DNA of 64,000 bases from Actinomycetota bacterium (GCA_947454105.1 CANGIP010000001.1:124001-188000); one strand, 5' to 3'; shown: positions 1 through 8,589, counted from the first letter of the stretch. Numbers and translations: made by a program. Notes: generated from the letters alone by a model not told the origin.

Positions 1-462
1 GTCGAACTCGTCAAGGGACGCGTGTACAACAGCCAGGGAGCCGACGCAGCAGGATCGGCTATCAGCGCCTTGCGACTTGCCTTGTCAGCCCTGCAACGCC
101 TGCTAGCCCCCTTCATGCCCTTCACGACCGAGACCGTGTGGCGTTGGTGGCAGAGCGGTTCTGTCCACACCGCAACGTGGCCTAATACAGCCGAACTTGG
201 ACCGATTGGAGATAGCGCCATCCTCGACCCGATCGGCGAGATCTTGAGCCAGGTTCGCCGGGCCAAAACTGATGCCAAGACCTCGCAAAAGACTGCGGTC
301 ACCGAAGCCACGGTGTCGGCGAGCGAGTCTGTTCTAGCGGCCTTTGAGTTAGGACGGGGCGACCTCAGCGACGCCGGAAGCGTTCGTTCGTGGGTGACGG
401 TCGCCGGTGCAGGTGAGACAACAGTCTCGGCTGTTCTTGCACCGCCCGAACCCGCCTCCTAA
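1..462 (+). CDS. valS: Valyl-tRNA synthetase, C-terminal part (5' end outside window)
   Basis: The frame is open from base 1, so only the last 153 residues are present. They match the end of class I valyl-tRNA synthetases: an anticodon-binding helical region with APFMPFTTETVWRWWQ (about residues 36-51), the W-P pair after it, and a C-terminal helical segment rich in Ala, Lys and Glu. The enzyme charges tRNA-Val in the cytoplasm. The tail is short, so the usual ValS C-terminal coiled-coil arm may be reduced. The GTG at 22 is internal to the gene and is not a start. Identification rests on the anticodon-domain motif only. Confidence 0.85.
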   Translation, partial: VELVKGRVYNSQGADAAGSAISALRLALSALQRLLAPFMPFTTETVWRWWQSGSVHTATWPNTAELGPIGDSAILDPIGEILSQVRRAKTDAKTSQKTAVTEATVSASESVLAAFELGRGDLSDAGSVRSWVTVAGAGETTVSAVLAPPEPAS

Positions 463-516
463 GGGACAGGACCCTGAAGGAAAAGACATAGTCAAAACAG
501 GTAGTTTGTACCTTCT

Positions 517-1965
517 GTGACGGACTCTGTAGAACCCGGCGAACAGTCGCCAGGCACCGACCCTCAGATCGAGGATGACACCCTGACGGGGCTTCCTCGT
601 TTGACCGTCGAACCGTTACGTAAGCGGCGCCGCTCTTGGCCTCAGCGATTTGTGTTGACTTTCAACTCGCTCTTAGTGGTCACCTGTTTAACAACTGCGG
701 TATTCGTTTACTACGGCAATGAAAAAGCCAACGACCGTAAAGTTGTCACGATTCTTGGAGCCGAAGGCGGACCAACGCTGACATTGCCGACCACCACGGC
801 TCCTATTGATCCATCGACCGGCGAACCAGTGATCACCGATCCTCCCATCCCAGTCGATCTCACCGCAAAGAACTTCTTGATCACTGGTAGCGATAACGGA
901 GCATGTGTCGATCCCAATTCACCCTACGCAGCAGCCTTCGGTGATCGAAACGGTTTAGGCGAGCGCGCCGACACCATCATGATTTTGCGACTCGATCCAA
1001 AAACTAATGCCGCTGCGGTGTTGTCGTTTCCACGCGATCTCTGGGTACGCATTAACGGAAAGAAGACTCAGGGTCGAATCAATAGTGCTTTCAATCGTGA
1101 TGATCCGAATCCACTGATCGTCACCATCTTTGACAACTTCGGAATTTTGATTGACCACTATGTCAACATCGACTTCTGTGCTTTCAAAGAAATTGTTGAT
1201 GCAGTTGGTGGAGTGCGCGTTCCGTTCGCAACTCCGGTACGTGACAAGAACACCAACTTGCTTATTGAAGCAGCGGGCTGCCATACGTTTGCCGGCGAAG
1301 AAGGTTTGGCTTATGTGCGTTCGCGCCACTTCCGCTATTACGACGCCAAAACCAAGAAGTGGGTTGAAGATCCGGCTGCCGATCGTGGTCGAATTTCGCG
1401 CCAACAAGACTTTCTGCGTCGGGCCATTCAAAAAGCACTTGATAAATCAGCAGGAAATCCAACGATCGCTAAAGATCTGATTGATGCCGCCCTGACGTAC
1501 GTGATTCTTGACGCCAACCTCACTGCTGGCAAGTTGCTCGAACTAGCTAATGCGATGAAGAGCCTTGATCCTTCAACTATGAAGACTTACCAAGTTGAAG
1601 GATCTGGAAAAATGGTGGGAGAGCTTTCCGTCATTGAGCCGCGTCTCAAGACCGACAATATGAAAGCAGTCTTGGCGGTCTTCCAGGGTCGTGCACGTTT
1701 GGTCGATGCACCAGAGCAAATTTTTGAAACACCAACAACCACCGTTGCTCCCACAACAACTGTTGCGACAGCAACAACCGTGGCTTCAACACCCCCAACT
1801 GCTGTGGTGAGCACAGCCCCAGGCGAAACTGTTCCGCCGACAACAAAGGCACCGAAGACCACCACGACAACAAGCACGACTACGACTACGACAACGCTGG
1901 TTCCGGTATACGTGGAGTCAAACAGCGTTGGCATCTTGCCAACCAACGACCCCGCCTGCCGCTAA
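517..1965 (+). CDS. LytR-CpsA-Psr (LCP) family cell-wall glycopolymer ligase
   Basis: 482 residues from a GTG start. A basic cytoplasmic N-terminus (RKRRR near 37) is followed by one membrane helix (about 46-66). The LCP domain (about 110-300) carries SFPRDLWV, RINSAF, a Y-V-N-I-D-F segment, YVRSRH and DRGRISRQQDFLR, which include the Arg and Asp residues that bind the polyprenyl pyrophosphate substrate in this family. The C-terminal 90 residues are a low-complexity Thr/Pro/Val tail, probably a cell-wall spacer. LCP enzymes attach anionic or arabinogalactan-type polymers to peptidoglycan outside the membrane. No clear ribosome-binding site is visible before the GTG, so the start is moderately certain. 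Confidence 0.9.
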   Translation: MTDSVEPGEQSPGTDPQIEDDTLTGLPRLTVEPLRKRRRSWPQRFVLTFNSLLVVTCLTTAVFVYYGNEKANDRKVVTILGAEGGPTLTLPTTTAPIDPSTGEPVITDPPIPVDLTAKNFLITGSDNGACVDPNSPYAAAFGDRNGLGERADTIMILRLDPKTNAAAVLSFPRDLWVRINGKKTQGRINSAFNRDDPNPLIVTIFDNFGILIDHYVNIDFCAFKEIVDAVGGVRVPFATPVRDKNTNLLIEAAGCHTFAGEEGLAYVRSRHFRYYDAKTKKWVEDPAADRGRISRQQDFLRRAIQKALDKSAGNPTIAKDLIDAALTYVILDANLTAGKLLELANAMKSLDPSTMKTYQVEGSGKMVGELSVIEPRLKTDNMKAVLAVFQGRARLVDAPEQIFETPTTTVAPTTTVATATTVASTPPTAVVSTAPGETVPPTTKAPKTTTTTSTTTTTTTLVPVYVESNSVGILPTNDPACR

Positions 1966-1978
1966 AACGCCATCAAAT

Positions 1979-2389
1979 TTAGACCGCAATAATTTCAACA
2001 ATCTCTGAAATTGCAACAAAGTCCTCGGGGTTGCGCGTGTACAGCGGCAAACGATGCGACATAGCCGTTGCTGCAATCATTAAATCAAGTGCCCTTGAGC
2101 CACGGGCTTTCTTCCCATGCTGAAAAACACTCGCATAGAGTCTGCCAAATGCGCGAGCCGCTTCGGTATCAAAAGGTAATGGGTCCAACGAGGCTTCTAC
2201 TCGCTGTAATAAGTCTTGCCGTCGAGCGCGTTCTTCAAAATCCAATGTTGCATGCGGTCCCGCAGCCAACTCGGCCATTGTGATCGCACTCACAGCAAAT
2301 TCGTTCGGCAATAACTCGCGTTGAATTCGAGGGAGATCAATCACGACCGAAGTATCAAGTACTCCTATTTGCGGACGCGGATCAGGCAC
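1979..2389 (-). CDS. vapC: PIN-domain toxin of a VapBC-type pair
   Basis: 136 residues, GTG start overlapping the antitoxin stop by 8 bases. It has the PIN layout: an N-terminal V-L-D-T-S-V-V-I-D strand with the first acidic residue, a central MAELAAG segment, and a C-terminal ALDLMIAATAM motif supplying the later acidic residues, followed by L-Y-T-R-N-P-E-D-F. PIN toxins are Mg-dependent RNases, often cutting tRNA or rRNA; the target here is unknown. The pair sits on the opposite strand just after the LCP gene. Confidence 0.88.
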   Translation of the reverse strand: MPDPRPQIGVLDTSVVIDLPRIQRELLPNEFAVSAITMAELAAGPHATLDFEERARRQDLLQRVEASLDPLPFDTEAARAFGRLYASVFQHGKKARGSRALDLMIAATAMSHRLPLYTRNPEDFVAISEIVEIIAV

Positions 2390-2636
2390 GTGGATTCACA
2401 TCTTGGTCGAGTACTGAATCGATATCAGCACGAAACCTCGCAACGTCAATCGCAGGAGCATTGTGCATTGTCGCTAGAAAATGATCCGTAGAAATAAAAC
2501 GTTGACGCCGCAATGGTGTCAATTCTCCGACACATTGACCATTGCGCGTAATGACGAAACTTTCGCCCAGATCAAGCCGTCGCATAATTTCAGCAGAATC
2601 GTTCCTCAGCTCTCTTTGAGAAATAACTTGTGCCAT
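2382..2636 (-). CDS. vapB: Phd/YefM-type antitoxin partner of the adjacent PIN toxin
   Basis: 84 residues beginning M-A-Q-V-I-S-Q-R-E-L-R-N. The N-terminal half follows the Phd/YefM fold, with an SQRELRND helix and a GESFVITRNGQCVGEL beta-hairpin. Phd-type antitoxins bind DNA through this part and neutralise the toxin through the C-terminal half. The start is ATG 2636, only six bases after a -10-like hexamer, with no Shine-Dalgarno sequence, so the mRNA is probably leaderless. The downstream overlap with the toxin implies coupled translation. Confidence 0.85.
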   Translation of the reverse strand: MAQVISQRELRNDSAEIMRRLDLGESFVITRNGQCVGELTPLRRQRFISTDHFLATMHNAPAIDVARFRADIDSVLDQDVNPRA

Positions 2637-2642
2637 GAAATG

Positions 2643-2670
2643 AGCGTAGCACTAAGTGCTACACTTTCAA
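2643..2670 (-). promoter_or_regulatory. Promoter and palindromic operator of the first VapBC pair
   Basis: On the minus strand TTGAAA (2665-2670), a 16-base spacer and TACGCT (2643-2648) lie six bases before the ATG at 2636. An 8-bp perfect inverted repeat with a single central base (GTAGCACT-A-AGTGCTAC, 2646-2662) fills the spacer and touches the -10 box. This is where an autoregulating antitoxin complex would be expected to bind. The site is visible in the sequence; repression is inferred. Confidence 0.6.
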
Positions 2671-2678
2671 TGTCGGTT

Positions 2679-3572
2679 TTAGTCGCCGAGGACGGTCTGT
2701 AATGCAGACGGGATATCACTTGGTCCGTCAATGCAGGCAATGCGTGCCCCTACTTGCGATGCCAACACACGAGCTTCGGCATCATCGCCTAACGGAGCCA
2801 AAATAACGACCTCGTCAAGAGCTCGAGCTGCAGCCTGCACATCACCTTCAACAGTCGCCCGGCAATCACTCAAGATCACCGTGATCCGTCGACCAGCTCG
2901 CGTGCGCGACAACTGATCACCAGCAGCAAGCAATGCTCCCGCCAAATCGGTCGTGCCGAAACCTCGAAGCGATAACACGTCATTCACTACTTGTTCGCCC
3001 GATTTCGTTGACGTTTGACCCTTAGCAACGACCACATCTTTTCCAAACGCGATCACGCTGTAATCCTCGGGGCTACGCCAAGCAACTGCAGCCGCCGCCA
3101 TGGCTGACGTCGCCAACGGCTTGCCACCCATTGATCCGCTGCGATCAACCAAAAGTGCAATTGCGGTTCCGGGCTTCACCCAACTGCGAACCTTCAAACC
3201 TTCTGGGTCAATCGCCTGTCGCGATGCACGAGATTCGAGAATCGCGTCCATTGACGCGTCAAGATCAATATCACCGGCATCAGGACGATACGGACGCGTT
3301 GCCATCTTGCCGATTCCTCGTGGCGACACAGGGCCGCGTTTCGAAACATCTAGAAACAAACGGCCGGCCAAACGCTTCGCGAGATCGCGCAATTTTTGAT
3401 CAGTTGCACCCGTGAGATCGGCGAGCAATGCCAGCATTGCATCAGGATCTTCTTCAAGGCCTTCTTCAACAGCAGTCTCATCAAGTTCACCAACTTCGGG
3501 CGACACTTGTTCAAATTGTGGATTGCGTGACAACTCACGTCGCGACAAAGTTTTCTTCGATGCTTCGTTCAC
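2679..3572 (-). CDS. von Willebrand factor A domain protein, partner of MoxR
   Basis: 297 residues, GTG start. The N-terminal 125 residues are helical and charged. The VWA domain follows (about 135-297) with a complete MIDAS metal site: D-R-S-G-S-M (D143, S145, S147), a later G-T-T-D loop, and L-S-D-C. It lies 29 bases downstream of a MoxR AAA+ ATPase on the same strand, the usual MoxR/VWA pairing in which the ATPase and VWA protein together act as a chaperone that inserts metal or remodels a client complex. The client is unknown here; the nearest other genes are the zinc alcohol dehydrogenases upstream. Confidence 0.85.
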   Translation of the reverse strand: MNEASKKTLSRRELSRNPQFEQVSPEVGELDETAVEEGLEEDPDAMLALLADLTGATDQKLRDLAKRLAGRLFLDVSKRGPVSPRGIGKMATRPYRPDAGDIDLDASMDAILESRASRQAIDPEGLKVRSWVKPGTAIALLVDRSGSMGGKPLATSAMAAAAVAWRSPEDYSVIAFGKDVVVAKGQTSTKSGEQVVNDVLSLRGFGTTDLAGALLAAGDQLSRTRAGRRITVILSDCRATVEGDVQAAARALDEVVILAPLGDDAEARVLASQVGARIACIDGPSDIPSALQTVLGD

Positions 3573-3601
3573 TGCATCATCGGCAGCAGCACCCTCTTTG
3601 G

Positions 3602-4519
3602 CTAGTGGGTCGCCCCCGCCGGGGCGCTCGCTTTTCCCGATTCACCTTGCGGAACTGGGGCAAACACCTCATTCCACAATTCAGTAATGATGTCTTCGGC
3701 AGAGCGCAAACTTCCTTCACGAACACGCACGCGCCCAGACAACGCAACAAGTGCTGCATCGAGTCCGACACCCGCATCAAGAACCGTTAACGAACGAACG
3801 CTTGCAAGCGACACGGTGACTGCAGCCATGTCAATGGCCCCACGTACTGATGAACCAACCCGTAGATCACTGTGAGTACGTGTACGACGCACCAACTCAA
3901 CAACCTTGTCGAGCCAACCATCGGGAAGATTCTTCGTGCCCCGGCCAGCAATGCGCTGTTCAACTTCGGCGTTTTGATAGCCCACTGAAACACGGCAAAC
4001 GCGGTCGTACACCGCACCAGAAATTCGTGCAGTTCCGACGGCATCAAACGGATTCATTGCTGCAACTAAACGGAAACCCGCTGAGGCAGCGACACGGCCA
4101 TAACGCGGCACATTAAGTTCGCCTTCGCTCATGACCGTGATCAAAACATTCAATGTTTCTTCGGGAATGCGATTGATTTCTTCGACATATAACAACGAAC
4201 CATCACGCATTGCAGTGACTAAAGGTCCATCAACAAACACGTCTAGTTCGTAGCCATCAGTAAGTACTCGTGCCGGGTCAAAGTGACCAACAAGTCGCGC
4301 TGGAGTCAGTTCGGCATTGCCTTCAACGAAAACGAAACCGATACCCAAGCCTTCGGCTACAGCACGCAACAATGTGCTCTTGCCAGTGCCTGGAGGTCCT
4401 TCGAGCAAGACATGCCGATCAGCATCAAGTGCTGCGACTACTAGTTCAACTTCACGACGTCGCCCGATGACGGTGTCATCGAGCGACGCGATCAGATCAC
4501 GACGAGAAGATTGAGTCAT
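3602..4519 (-). CDS. MoxR-family AAA+ ATPase
   Basis: 305 residues, ATG start. Walker A GPPGTGKST at about 41-49, Walker B-like S-L-L-Y-V-E-E-I-N at about 108-115, then a sensor segment (VAAMNPFDAVG) and an arginine-rich C-terminal lid. MoxR ATPases work with VWA proteins in protein assembly; the VWA gene follows directly. It is separated by 13 bases from the end of the alcohol dehydrogenase gene at 4533, so co-transcription with the dehydrogenases is possible. A role in maturing them is speculation. Confidence 0.88.
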   Translation of the reverse strand: MTQSSRRDLIASLDDTVIGRRREVELVVAALDADRHVLLEGPPGTGKSTLLRAVAEGLGIGFVFVEGNAELTPARLVGHFDPARVLTDGYELDVFVDGPLVTAMRDGSLLYVEEINRIPEETLNVLITVMSEGELNVPRYGRVAASAGFRLVAAMNPFDAVGTARISGAVYDRVCRVSVGYQNAEVEQRIAGRGTKNLPDGWLDKVVELVRRTRTHSDLRVGSSVRGAIDMAAVTVSLASVRSLTVLDAGVGLDAALVALSGRVRVREGSLRSAEDIITELWNEVFAPVPQGESGKASAPAGATH

Positions 4520-4532
4520 TGACTATTGACAA

Positions 4533-5693
4533 TCAGGCGTTAACAATGACGCCACGAAGGTTCGTGCCGTCACGCATGGCTTCGTAACCCTCGTTGATGT
4601 CTTCGAGCTTGTAGGTCTTCGTGATGAGTTCGTCGAGCTTCAACTGCCCAGCGCGGTACATATCGAGCAACGCCGGAATGTCAGCACGTGGATTCAACGA
4701 ACCAAAGATGGTTCCCTTGATTTCTTTGTTCCACATGGCCAAGTTGAACAAGTTGATGTTGGCGGTTTCGCTTGTCATCGGTGAAATTGCGGTCACAACA
4801 ACCGTGCTTCCCTTGCCAGCCAAGTTCATTGCTTCGCCCATCATTTCGCCGTGCAAAACTCCAGGCGTCATGATGACACGATCGGCCATCTGGCCGTACG
4901 TCATTTCCATGACCGACATCATTGCGTCAGCCATTGACGGGAATGTGTGCGTTGCACCGAACTCCATGGCCTTTTCACGCTTGAACTCAATCGGGTCAAT
5001 GGCGATGATGCGCTTGGCTCCAGCCATGCGCGCACCTTGCACTGCATTCATACCGATGCCACCGATACCGACGACAACAACAGTGTCACCAGGCTGTGTG
5101 CCGGCACGATTTGCTGCCGAACCCCAACCAGTTGCCACACCACATGACACGAGTGCAACACACTCGAGCGGGATGTCCTTTTCAACCTTGATGATCGACT
5201 GCTCGCTCACGCACGCGAATTCAGAGAATGTGCCAACCTTGGCCATCAACGTGACGGGCTCACCATTAACGAAGTGGCGGTGAGTGTCATCAGTGATCAT
5301 GCCGCCAACAAATGTCTTGGCTCCGTTGTCACACAAGTTCTGACGACCTGTGCTGCAGTAACGACAACGTCCACATGACGGAACGAATGAAGCCGACACG
5401 TGATCGCCAACTGCGACGCTCGTGACTCCGGGACCGACTTCAACAACAACGCCAGCACCCTCGTGACCACCAATGATCGGGAAGAAACTTTCGATACCCA
5501 TGAGGGGCCAAAACTCTTCGGGCGGAACCATGTCGCCAGTCACCAAGTGTTCATCGCTGTGGCACAAGCCTGCGGCACGCCAGTGAACAATGACTTCACC
5601 GGTCTTAGGTGGGTGGATTTCGATTTCCTCGATCTTCCACGGTTGATTCAAGCCCCACAATACGGCGGCCTTTGACTTACGGATTCCAGACAT
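4533..5693 (-). CDS. NDMA-dependent, mycofactocin-associated zinc alcohol dehydrogenase (copy 1)
   Basis: 386 residues from ATG 5693; a longer frame to 5726 exists, but GAAGGGGAG lies about seven bases before this ATG. It is a medium-chain zinc dehydrogenase: catalytic-zinc ligands in A-G-L-C-H-S-D-E-H and GGHEGAG, structural-zinc cysteines in CGRCRYCSTGRQNLC, and a nucleotide-binding GIGGIGMNAVQGARMAGA loop. This is the subgroup whose NAD(H) stays bound and is re-oxidised by an external acceptor (NDMA in vitro, mycofactocin in vivo). Proximity to mftABC fits that. It is about half identical by eye to the next gene, so the two look like a tandem duplication with diverged substrate pockets. 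Substrate unknown. Confidence 0.88.
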   Translation of the reverse strand: MSGIRKSKAAVLWGLNQPWKIEEIEIHPPKTGEVIVHWRAAGLCHSDEHLVTGDMVPPEEFWPLMGIESFFPIIGGHEGAGVVVEVGPGVTSVAVGDHVSASFVPSCGRCRYCSTGRQNLCDNGAKTFVGGMITDDTHRHFVNGEPVTLMAKVGTFSEFACVSEQSIIKVEKDIPLECVALVSCGVATGWGSAANRAGTQPGDTVVVVGIGGIGMNAVQGARMAGAKRIIAIDPIEFKREKAMEFGATHTFPSMADAMMSVMEMTYGQMADRVIMTPGVLHGEMMGEAMNLAGKGSTVVVTAISPMTSETANINLFNLAMWNKEIKGTIFGSLNPRADIPALLDMYRAGQLKLDELITKTYKLEDINEGYEAMRDGTNLRGVIVNA

Positions 5694-5742
5694 GGCGGTC
5701 TCCCCTTCGTGGCACGTCCTTCGCACCTACGGAGAGAACGCT

Positions 5743-5774
5743 ACTCGCCTAGAACCTCACGGCTCTAGGCGAGT
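5743..5774 (-). terminator. Long hairpin between the two alcohol dehydrogenase genes
   Basis: ACTCGCCTAGA (5743-5753) and its exact complement TCTAGGCGAGT (5764-5774) form an 11-bp stem with a 10-base loop, directly after the stop of the upstream dehydrogenase (5786). No T-run follows, so it may be a weak terminator, a processing site or an mRNA stabiliser separating expression of the two genes. Confidence 0.5.
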
Positions 5775-5785
5775 CGCTACAGATT

Positions 5786-6898
5786 TCACTCGTAAACGAG
5801 AACTCCACGAATGTTTTCGCCAGCTCGCATGGCTGCGTAACCGTCGTTGACGGCGTCGAGCGAATAGGTACGGGTGACTAGGCCATCGAGGTCAAGTTGA
5901 CCCTCGCGATACAGACCAGCCAACTTCGGGATGTCGGCACGGGGGTTACCTGAACCGAACAACGAGCCAACAACTTGCTTCTCCATCAAGGTGACATCGA
6001 GCAGGTTCATGGTGACACCCATTTCCATCGCCGGATGGATGTTGGTGACAACGACTCGACCCCGCTTTGATGCCAAGGCCATGGCTTCAGCCATGAGGGC
6101 TCCAGATCCGACACCCATGGTCAAGATGACCTTGTTGGCCATGGTTCCCCAGGTGACTTCTTGAAGCAGCGCCACAGCGTCAGTCATCGAAGCGGCCGTA
6201 TGGGTTGCCCCAAATTCCATGGCCTTTTCCCGCTTGAACTCAACGGGATCGATGGCAATGATGCGCTTGGCACCAGCCAAACGAGCGCCCTGAATCGCGT
6301 TGGCACCAATTCCGCCGACACCCACAACAGCAACGGTGTCACCAGGCTTCACTTCGGCTGCATACACAGCCGAACCCCAGCCCGTCACCACGCCACAGCC
6401 CAAAAGGCAGACCTTGTCGAACGGCAGATCGTCGTCCACCTTGATGCAACTGGCTTCGTTCACCACGGTGTGGTGAGCAAAGGTTCCGAGCAGACACATC
6501 AGACCCAGTTCTTGACCGCGAGCATGGTGACGTGCGCCGCCATCAGTGATTTGGCGTCCTCCGCCCATGAGCGCACCAAGGTCGCAGAGGTTCTGGTGGC
6601 CGGTCGAACAACTCGGGCAACGTCCGCATGACGGGATGAAACCAAAAACCACGTGATCGCCCGGGGCCAACCAACTGACTCCTTCGCCGACTTTACGAAC
6701 GATTCCGGCACCTTCGTGGCCGCCGATAATCGGCAAGGCAAAAGGCAGGTCGCCGGTCATGAGGTGCTCGTCGCTATGGCACATTCCTGATGCCTTCATT
6801 TCAACGAGTACTTCGCCAGCTTTGGGATCGTCGAGCTCGATCTCTTCGACGCTCCAGGGCGTATTGGTTTCCCACAAAATTGCGGCCTTGGACTTCAT
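5786..6898 (-). CDS. NDMA-dependent, mycofactocin-associated zinc alcohol dehydrogenase (copy 2)
   Basis: 370 residues from ATG 6898, five bases after a GGGGG Shine-Dalgarno stretch; a GTG two codons earlier (6904) is possible. Same architecture as the neighbouring copy: SGMCHSDEH and GGHEGAG catalytic-zinc ligands, CGRCPSCSTGHQNLC structural-zinc loop, GVGGIGANAIQGARLAGA nucleotide loop, and the long insert typical of the NDMA-dependent family. It is divergent from mftA with 97 bases between start codons, so one regulatory region probably serves both directions. Expected to oxidise an alcohol and pass electrons to the mycofactocin cofactor. Confidence 0.9.
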   Translation of the reverse strand: MKSKAAILWETNTPWSVEEIELDDPKAGEVLVEMKASGMCHSDEHLMTGDLPFALPIIGGHEGAGIVRKVGEGVSWLAPGDHVVFGFIPSCGRCPSCSTGHQNLCDLGALMGGGRQITDGGARHHARGQELGLMCLLGTFAHHTVVNEASCIKVDDDLPFDKVCLLGCGVVTGWGSAVYAAEVKPGDTVAVVGVGGIGANAIQGARLAGAKRIIAIDPVEFKREKAMEFGATHTAASMTDAVALLQEVTWGTMANKVILTMGVGSGALMAEAMALASKRGRVVVTNIHPAMEMGVTMNLLDVTLMEKQVVGSLFGSGNPRADIPKLAGLYREGQLDLDGLVTRTYSLDAVNDGYAAMRAGENIRGVLVYE

Positions 6899-6995
6899 GT
6901 GCACCCCCGTGATTAGGTGGCCATCAGGTTGATGACCCGAATAGATATAGCGAACGGTAGTCGCTCATGAGCCCGTGCGTTGTACGCTTCTAGGC

Positions 6996-7136
6996 ATGGA
7001 AAGCCCGATCGCCACCGCAGATACTTCTGTCGTTGAAGAGTCCCCCGTCGCCCACGTAGTTGGCGACGTTCCTGCCATTGAAGCCGAACTGCTGATCGAG
7101 GAAATTTCCATCGATGGCATGTGCGGCGTCTACTGA
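6996..7136 (+). CDS. mftA: Mycofactocin precursor peptide MftA
   Basis: A 46-residue peptide from ATG 6996 to TGA 7134-7136. Its C-terminus ends I-D-G-M-C-G-V-Y, the signature of mycofactocin precursors, preceded by an acidic E-L-L-I-E-E-I-S leader. In the known pathway the radical SAM enzyme MftC decarboxylates and crosslinks the terminal Val-Tyr pair, and the dipeptide then becomes a redox cofactor. It lies just ahead of mftB and mftC. No strong ribosome-binding site precedes it; a TACGCT hexamer seven bases upstream could be a -10 box of a leaderless transcript. Confidence 0.95.
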   Translation: MESPIATADTSVVEESPVAHVVGDVPAIEAELLIEEISIDGMCGVY

Positions 7137-7165
7137 GCCCCGCTTTTACGGCAACCGAGACCGTC

Positions 7166-7444
7166 ATGACTGTCGCTCTCGAGTCAGTTCTCGAAATCCA
7201 TCCGCAAGTTGCGGTACGCCCAGAAACTTTTGGAGCTCTTGCGTACCACTACGGAAATCGCCGATTGATTTTCTTGAAGCACCCCGATGTCGTCACCGTG
7301 GTGCAGTCACTCAATTCTTATCCAGATGTGCAATCAACATTGAGTGCATGTGGAGTCGCCCCAGAGCGCTGGCCATCTTTTGTTGCAGCATTGTCATCGC
7401 TCGAAACTTCGGAGGTTGTGCGTGAGCGCCAAATCGCTAGTTGA
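7166..7444 (+). CDS. mftB: Mycofactocin peptide chaperone MftB
   Basis: 92 residues from ATG 7166; an in-frame GTG at 7121, inside mftA, is an alternative. The I-H-P-Q-V-A-V-R-P-E-T-F-G-A-L segment, an R-R-L-I-F-L-K strand and a short helical C-terminus match MftB, a RiPP-recognition protein that holds the MftA leader and presents it to MftC. The chosen start puts the conserved H-P-Q-V motif 12 residues in, similar to known MftB proteins as I remember them. The 3' end overlaps mftC by 23 bases. Confidence 0.85.
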   Translation: MTVALESVLEIHPQVAVRPETFGALAYHYGNRRLIFLKHPDVVTVVQSLNSYPDVQSTLSACGVAPERWPSFVAALSSLETSEVVRERQIAS

Positions 7445-8558
7445 AGAAATGAAGCGCGGTCTTGACGCGCCGATTTGCCTGACCTGGGAACTTACATACG
7501 CCTGCAACTTGCAGTGTGTGCATTGCCTTTCGTCGAGTGGTCAACGCGATGAGCGTGAGCTATCAACTGAAGAAGCAAAAAAGATTCTTGACGATTTGCG
7601 TGATTTGCAAGTGTTCTACATCAATATCGGTGGCGGCGAACCCATGGTGCGCCGCGACTTTTTTGAACTGCTCGAATACTCAGTTGCTAACGGCATCGGT
7701 GTGAAGTTCAGTACCAATGGCGCGTTCATTGACGAAGAAAAAGCGCGTCGTCTTGCGGCTATGGATTATCTCGATATCCAGATCAGCCTTGATGGTGTCG
7801 ACGCTGCCACTAATGACGCCGTTCGTGGTGAGGGTTCGTACGACATGGCCATTCGAGCCATGGAAAATTTGAAGGCTGCCAACTTCGGACAATTCAAAAT
7901 TTCAGTCGTGGTGACTCGCCATAACGTTTCGCAACTTGATCAGTTCAAAGCGTTGGCCGACCATTACGGCGCACAGTTGCGAATCACCCGCCTACGCCCT
8001 GCTGGTCGTGGCGCCGATACGTGGCATGAACTACACCCAACCAATGCTCAACAACGCGAGATCTACAACTGGTTGTTGAAGCACGGTGAAAATATCTTGA
8101 CGGGTGACTCGTTCTTCCACCTCAATGCATTAGGCGAATCACTACCTGGACTCAACATGTGTGGAGCTGGACGTGTGGTCTGTCTCATCGACCCCATCGG
8201 TGATGTGTACGCCTGCCCATTCGTCATTCACGATGAATTCAAAGCTGGCAATGTGCGTGACGAAGGTGGCTTTGCCAAAGTGTGGAAACAAAGTGACTTG
8301 TTCTTGTCGTTGCGTGAACCACAATCTGCTGGTGCGTGTGCATCTTGTGGCGCATTTGACGCATGTCAAGGTGGCTGCATGGCCGCCAAGTTCTTTACCG
8401 GACTTCCGCTAGACGGACCCGACCCCGAATGTGTCGGTGGCGATGCCGATGAGGCGCTTTCAATTATTTCGCGCGGCTCAGAACCCAAGCCAAGCATGGA
8501 TCATTCAAAGCCTGTCACTTTGACGCGCACGAAGCTTTCAGTTTCAACAGCCAGTTAA
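7422..8558 (+). CDS. mftC: Mycofactocin radical SAM maturase MftC
   Basis: 378 residues. The GTG at 7422 is chosen because a GGAGG sits six bases upstream (7411-7415). The radical SAM cluster motif is T-Y-A-C-N-L-Q-C-V-H-C (C28, C32, C35), followed by GGGEPM. A SPASM domain near the C-terminus (about 260-345) supplies auxiliary-cluster cysteines in N-M-C-G-A-G, V-Y-A-C-P-F and CASCGAFDACQGGC. MftC carries out oxidative decarboxylation and then C-C bond formation on the Val-Tyr end of MftA. The order mftA-mftB-mftC is canonical. Confidence 0.94.
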   Translation: MSAKSLVEEMKRGLDAPICLTWELTYACNLQCVHCLSSSGQRDERELSTEEAKKILDDLRDLQVFYINIGGGEPMVRRDFFELLEYSVANGIGVKFSTNGAFIDEEKARRLAAMDYLDIQISLDGVDAATNDAVRGEGSYDMAIRAMENLKAANFGQFKISVVVTRHNVSQLDQFKALADHYGAQLRITRLRPAGRGADTWHELHPTNAQQREIYNWLLKHGENILTGDSFFHLNALGESLPGLNMCGAGRVVCLIDPIGDVYACPFVIHDEFKAGNVRDEGGFAKVWKQSDLFLSLREPQSAGACASCGAFDACQGGCMAAKFFTGLPLDGPDPECVGGDADEALSIISRGSEPKPSMDHSKPVTLTRTKLSVSTAS

Positions 8559-8589
8559 CACTGTCGGAAAATACCTCCATGAAGAGTTT

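Noticed and set aside
1587-1946. Minus-strand frame with long Val runs.
   Set aside because: Shadow of the Thr-rich tail of the LCP protein; it has no start signal or known fold.
7121-7165. Start of mftB at GTG 7121 inside mftA.
   Set aside because: Possible, but it would add 15 unconserved residues, and ATG 7166 places the H-P-Q-V motif where MftB proteins usually have it.
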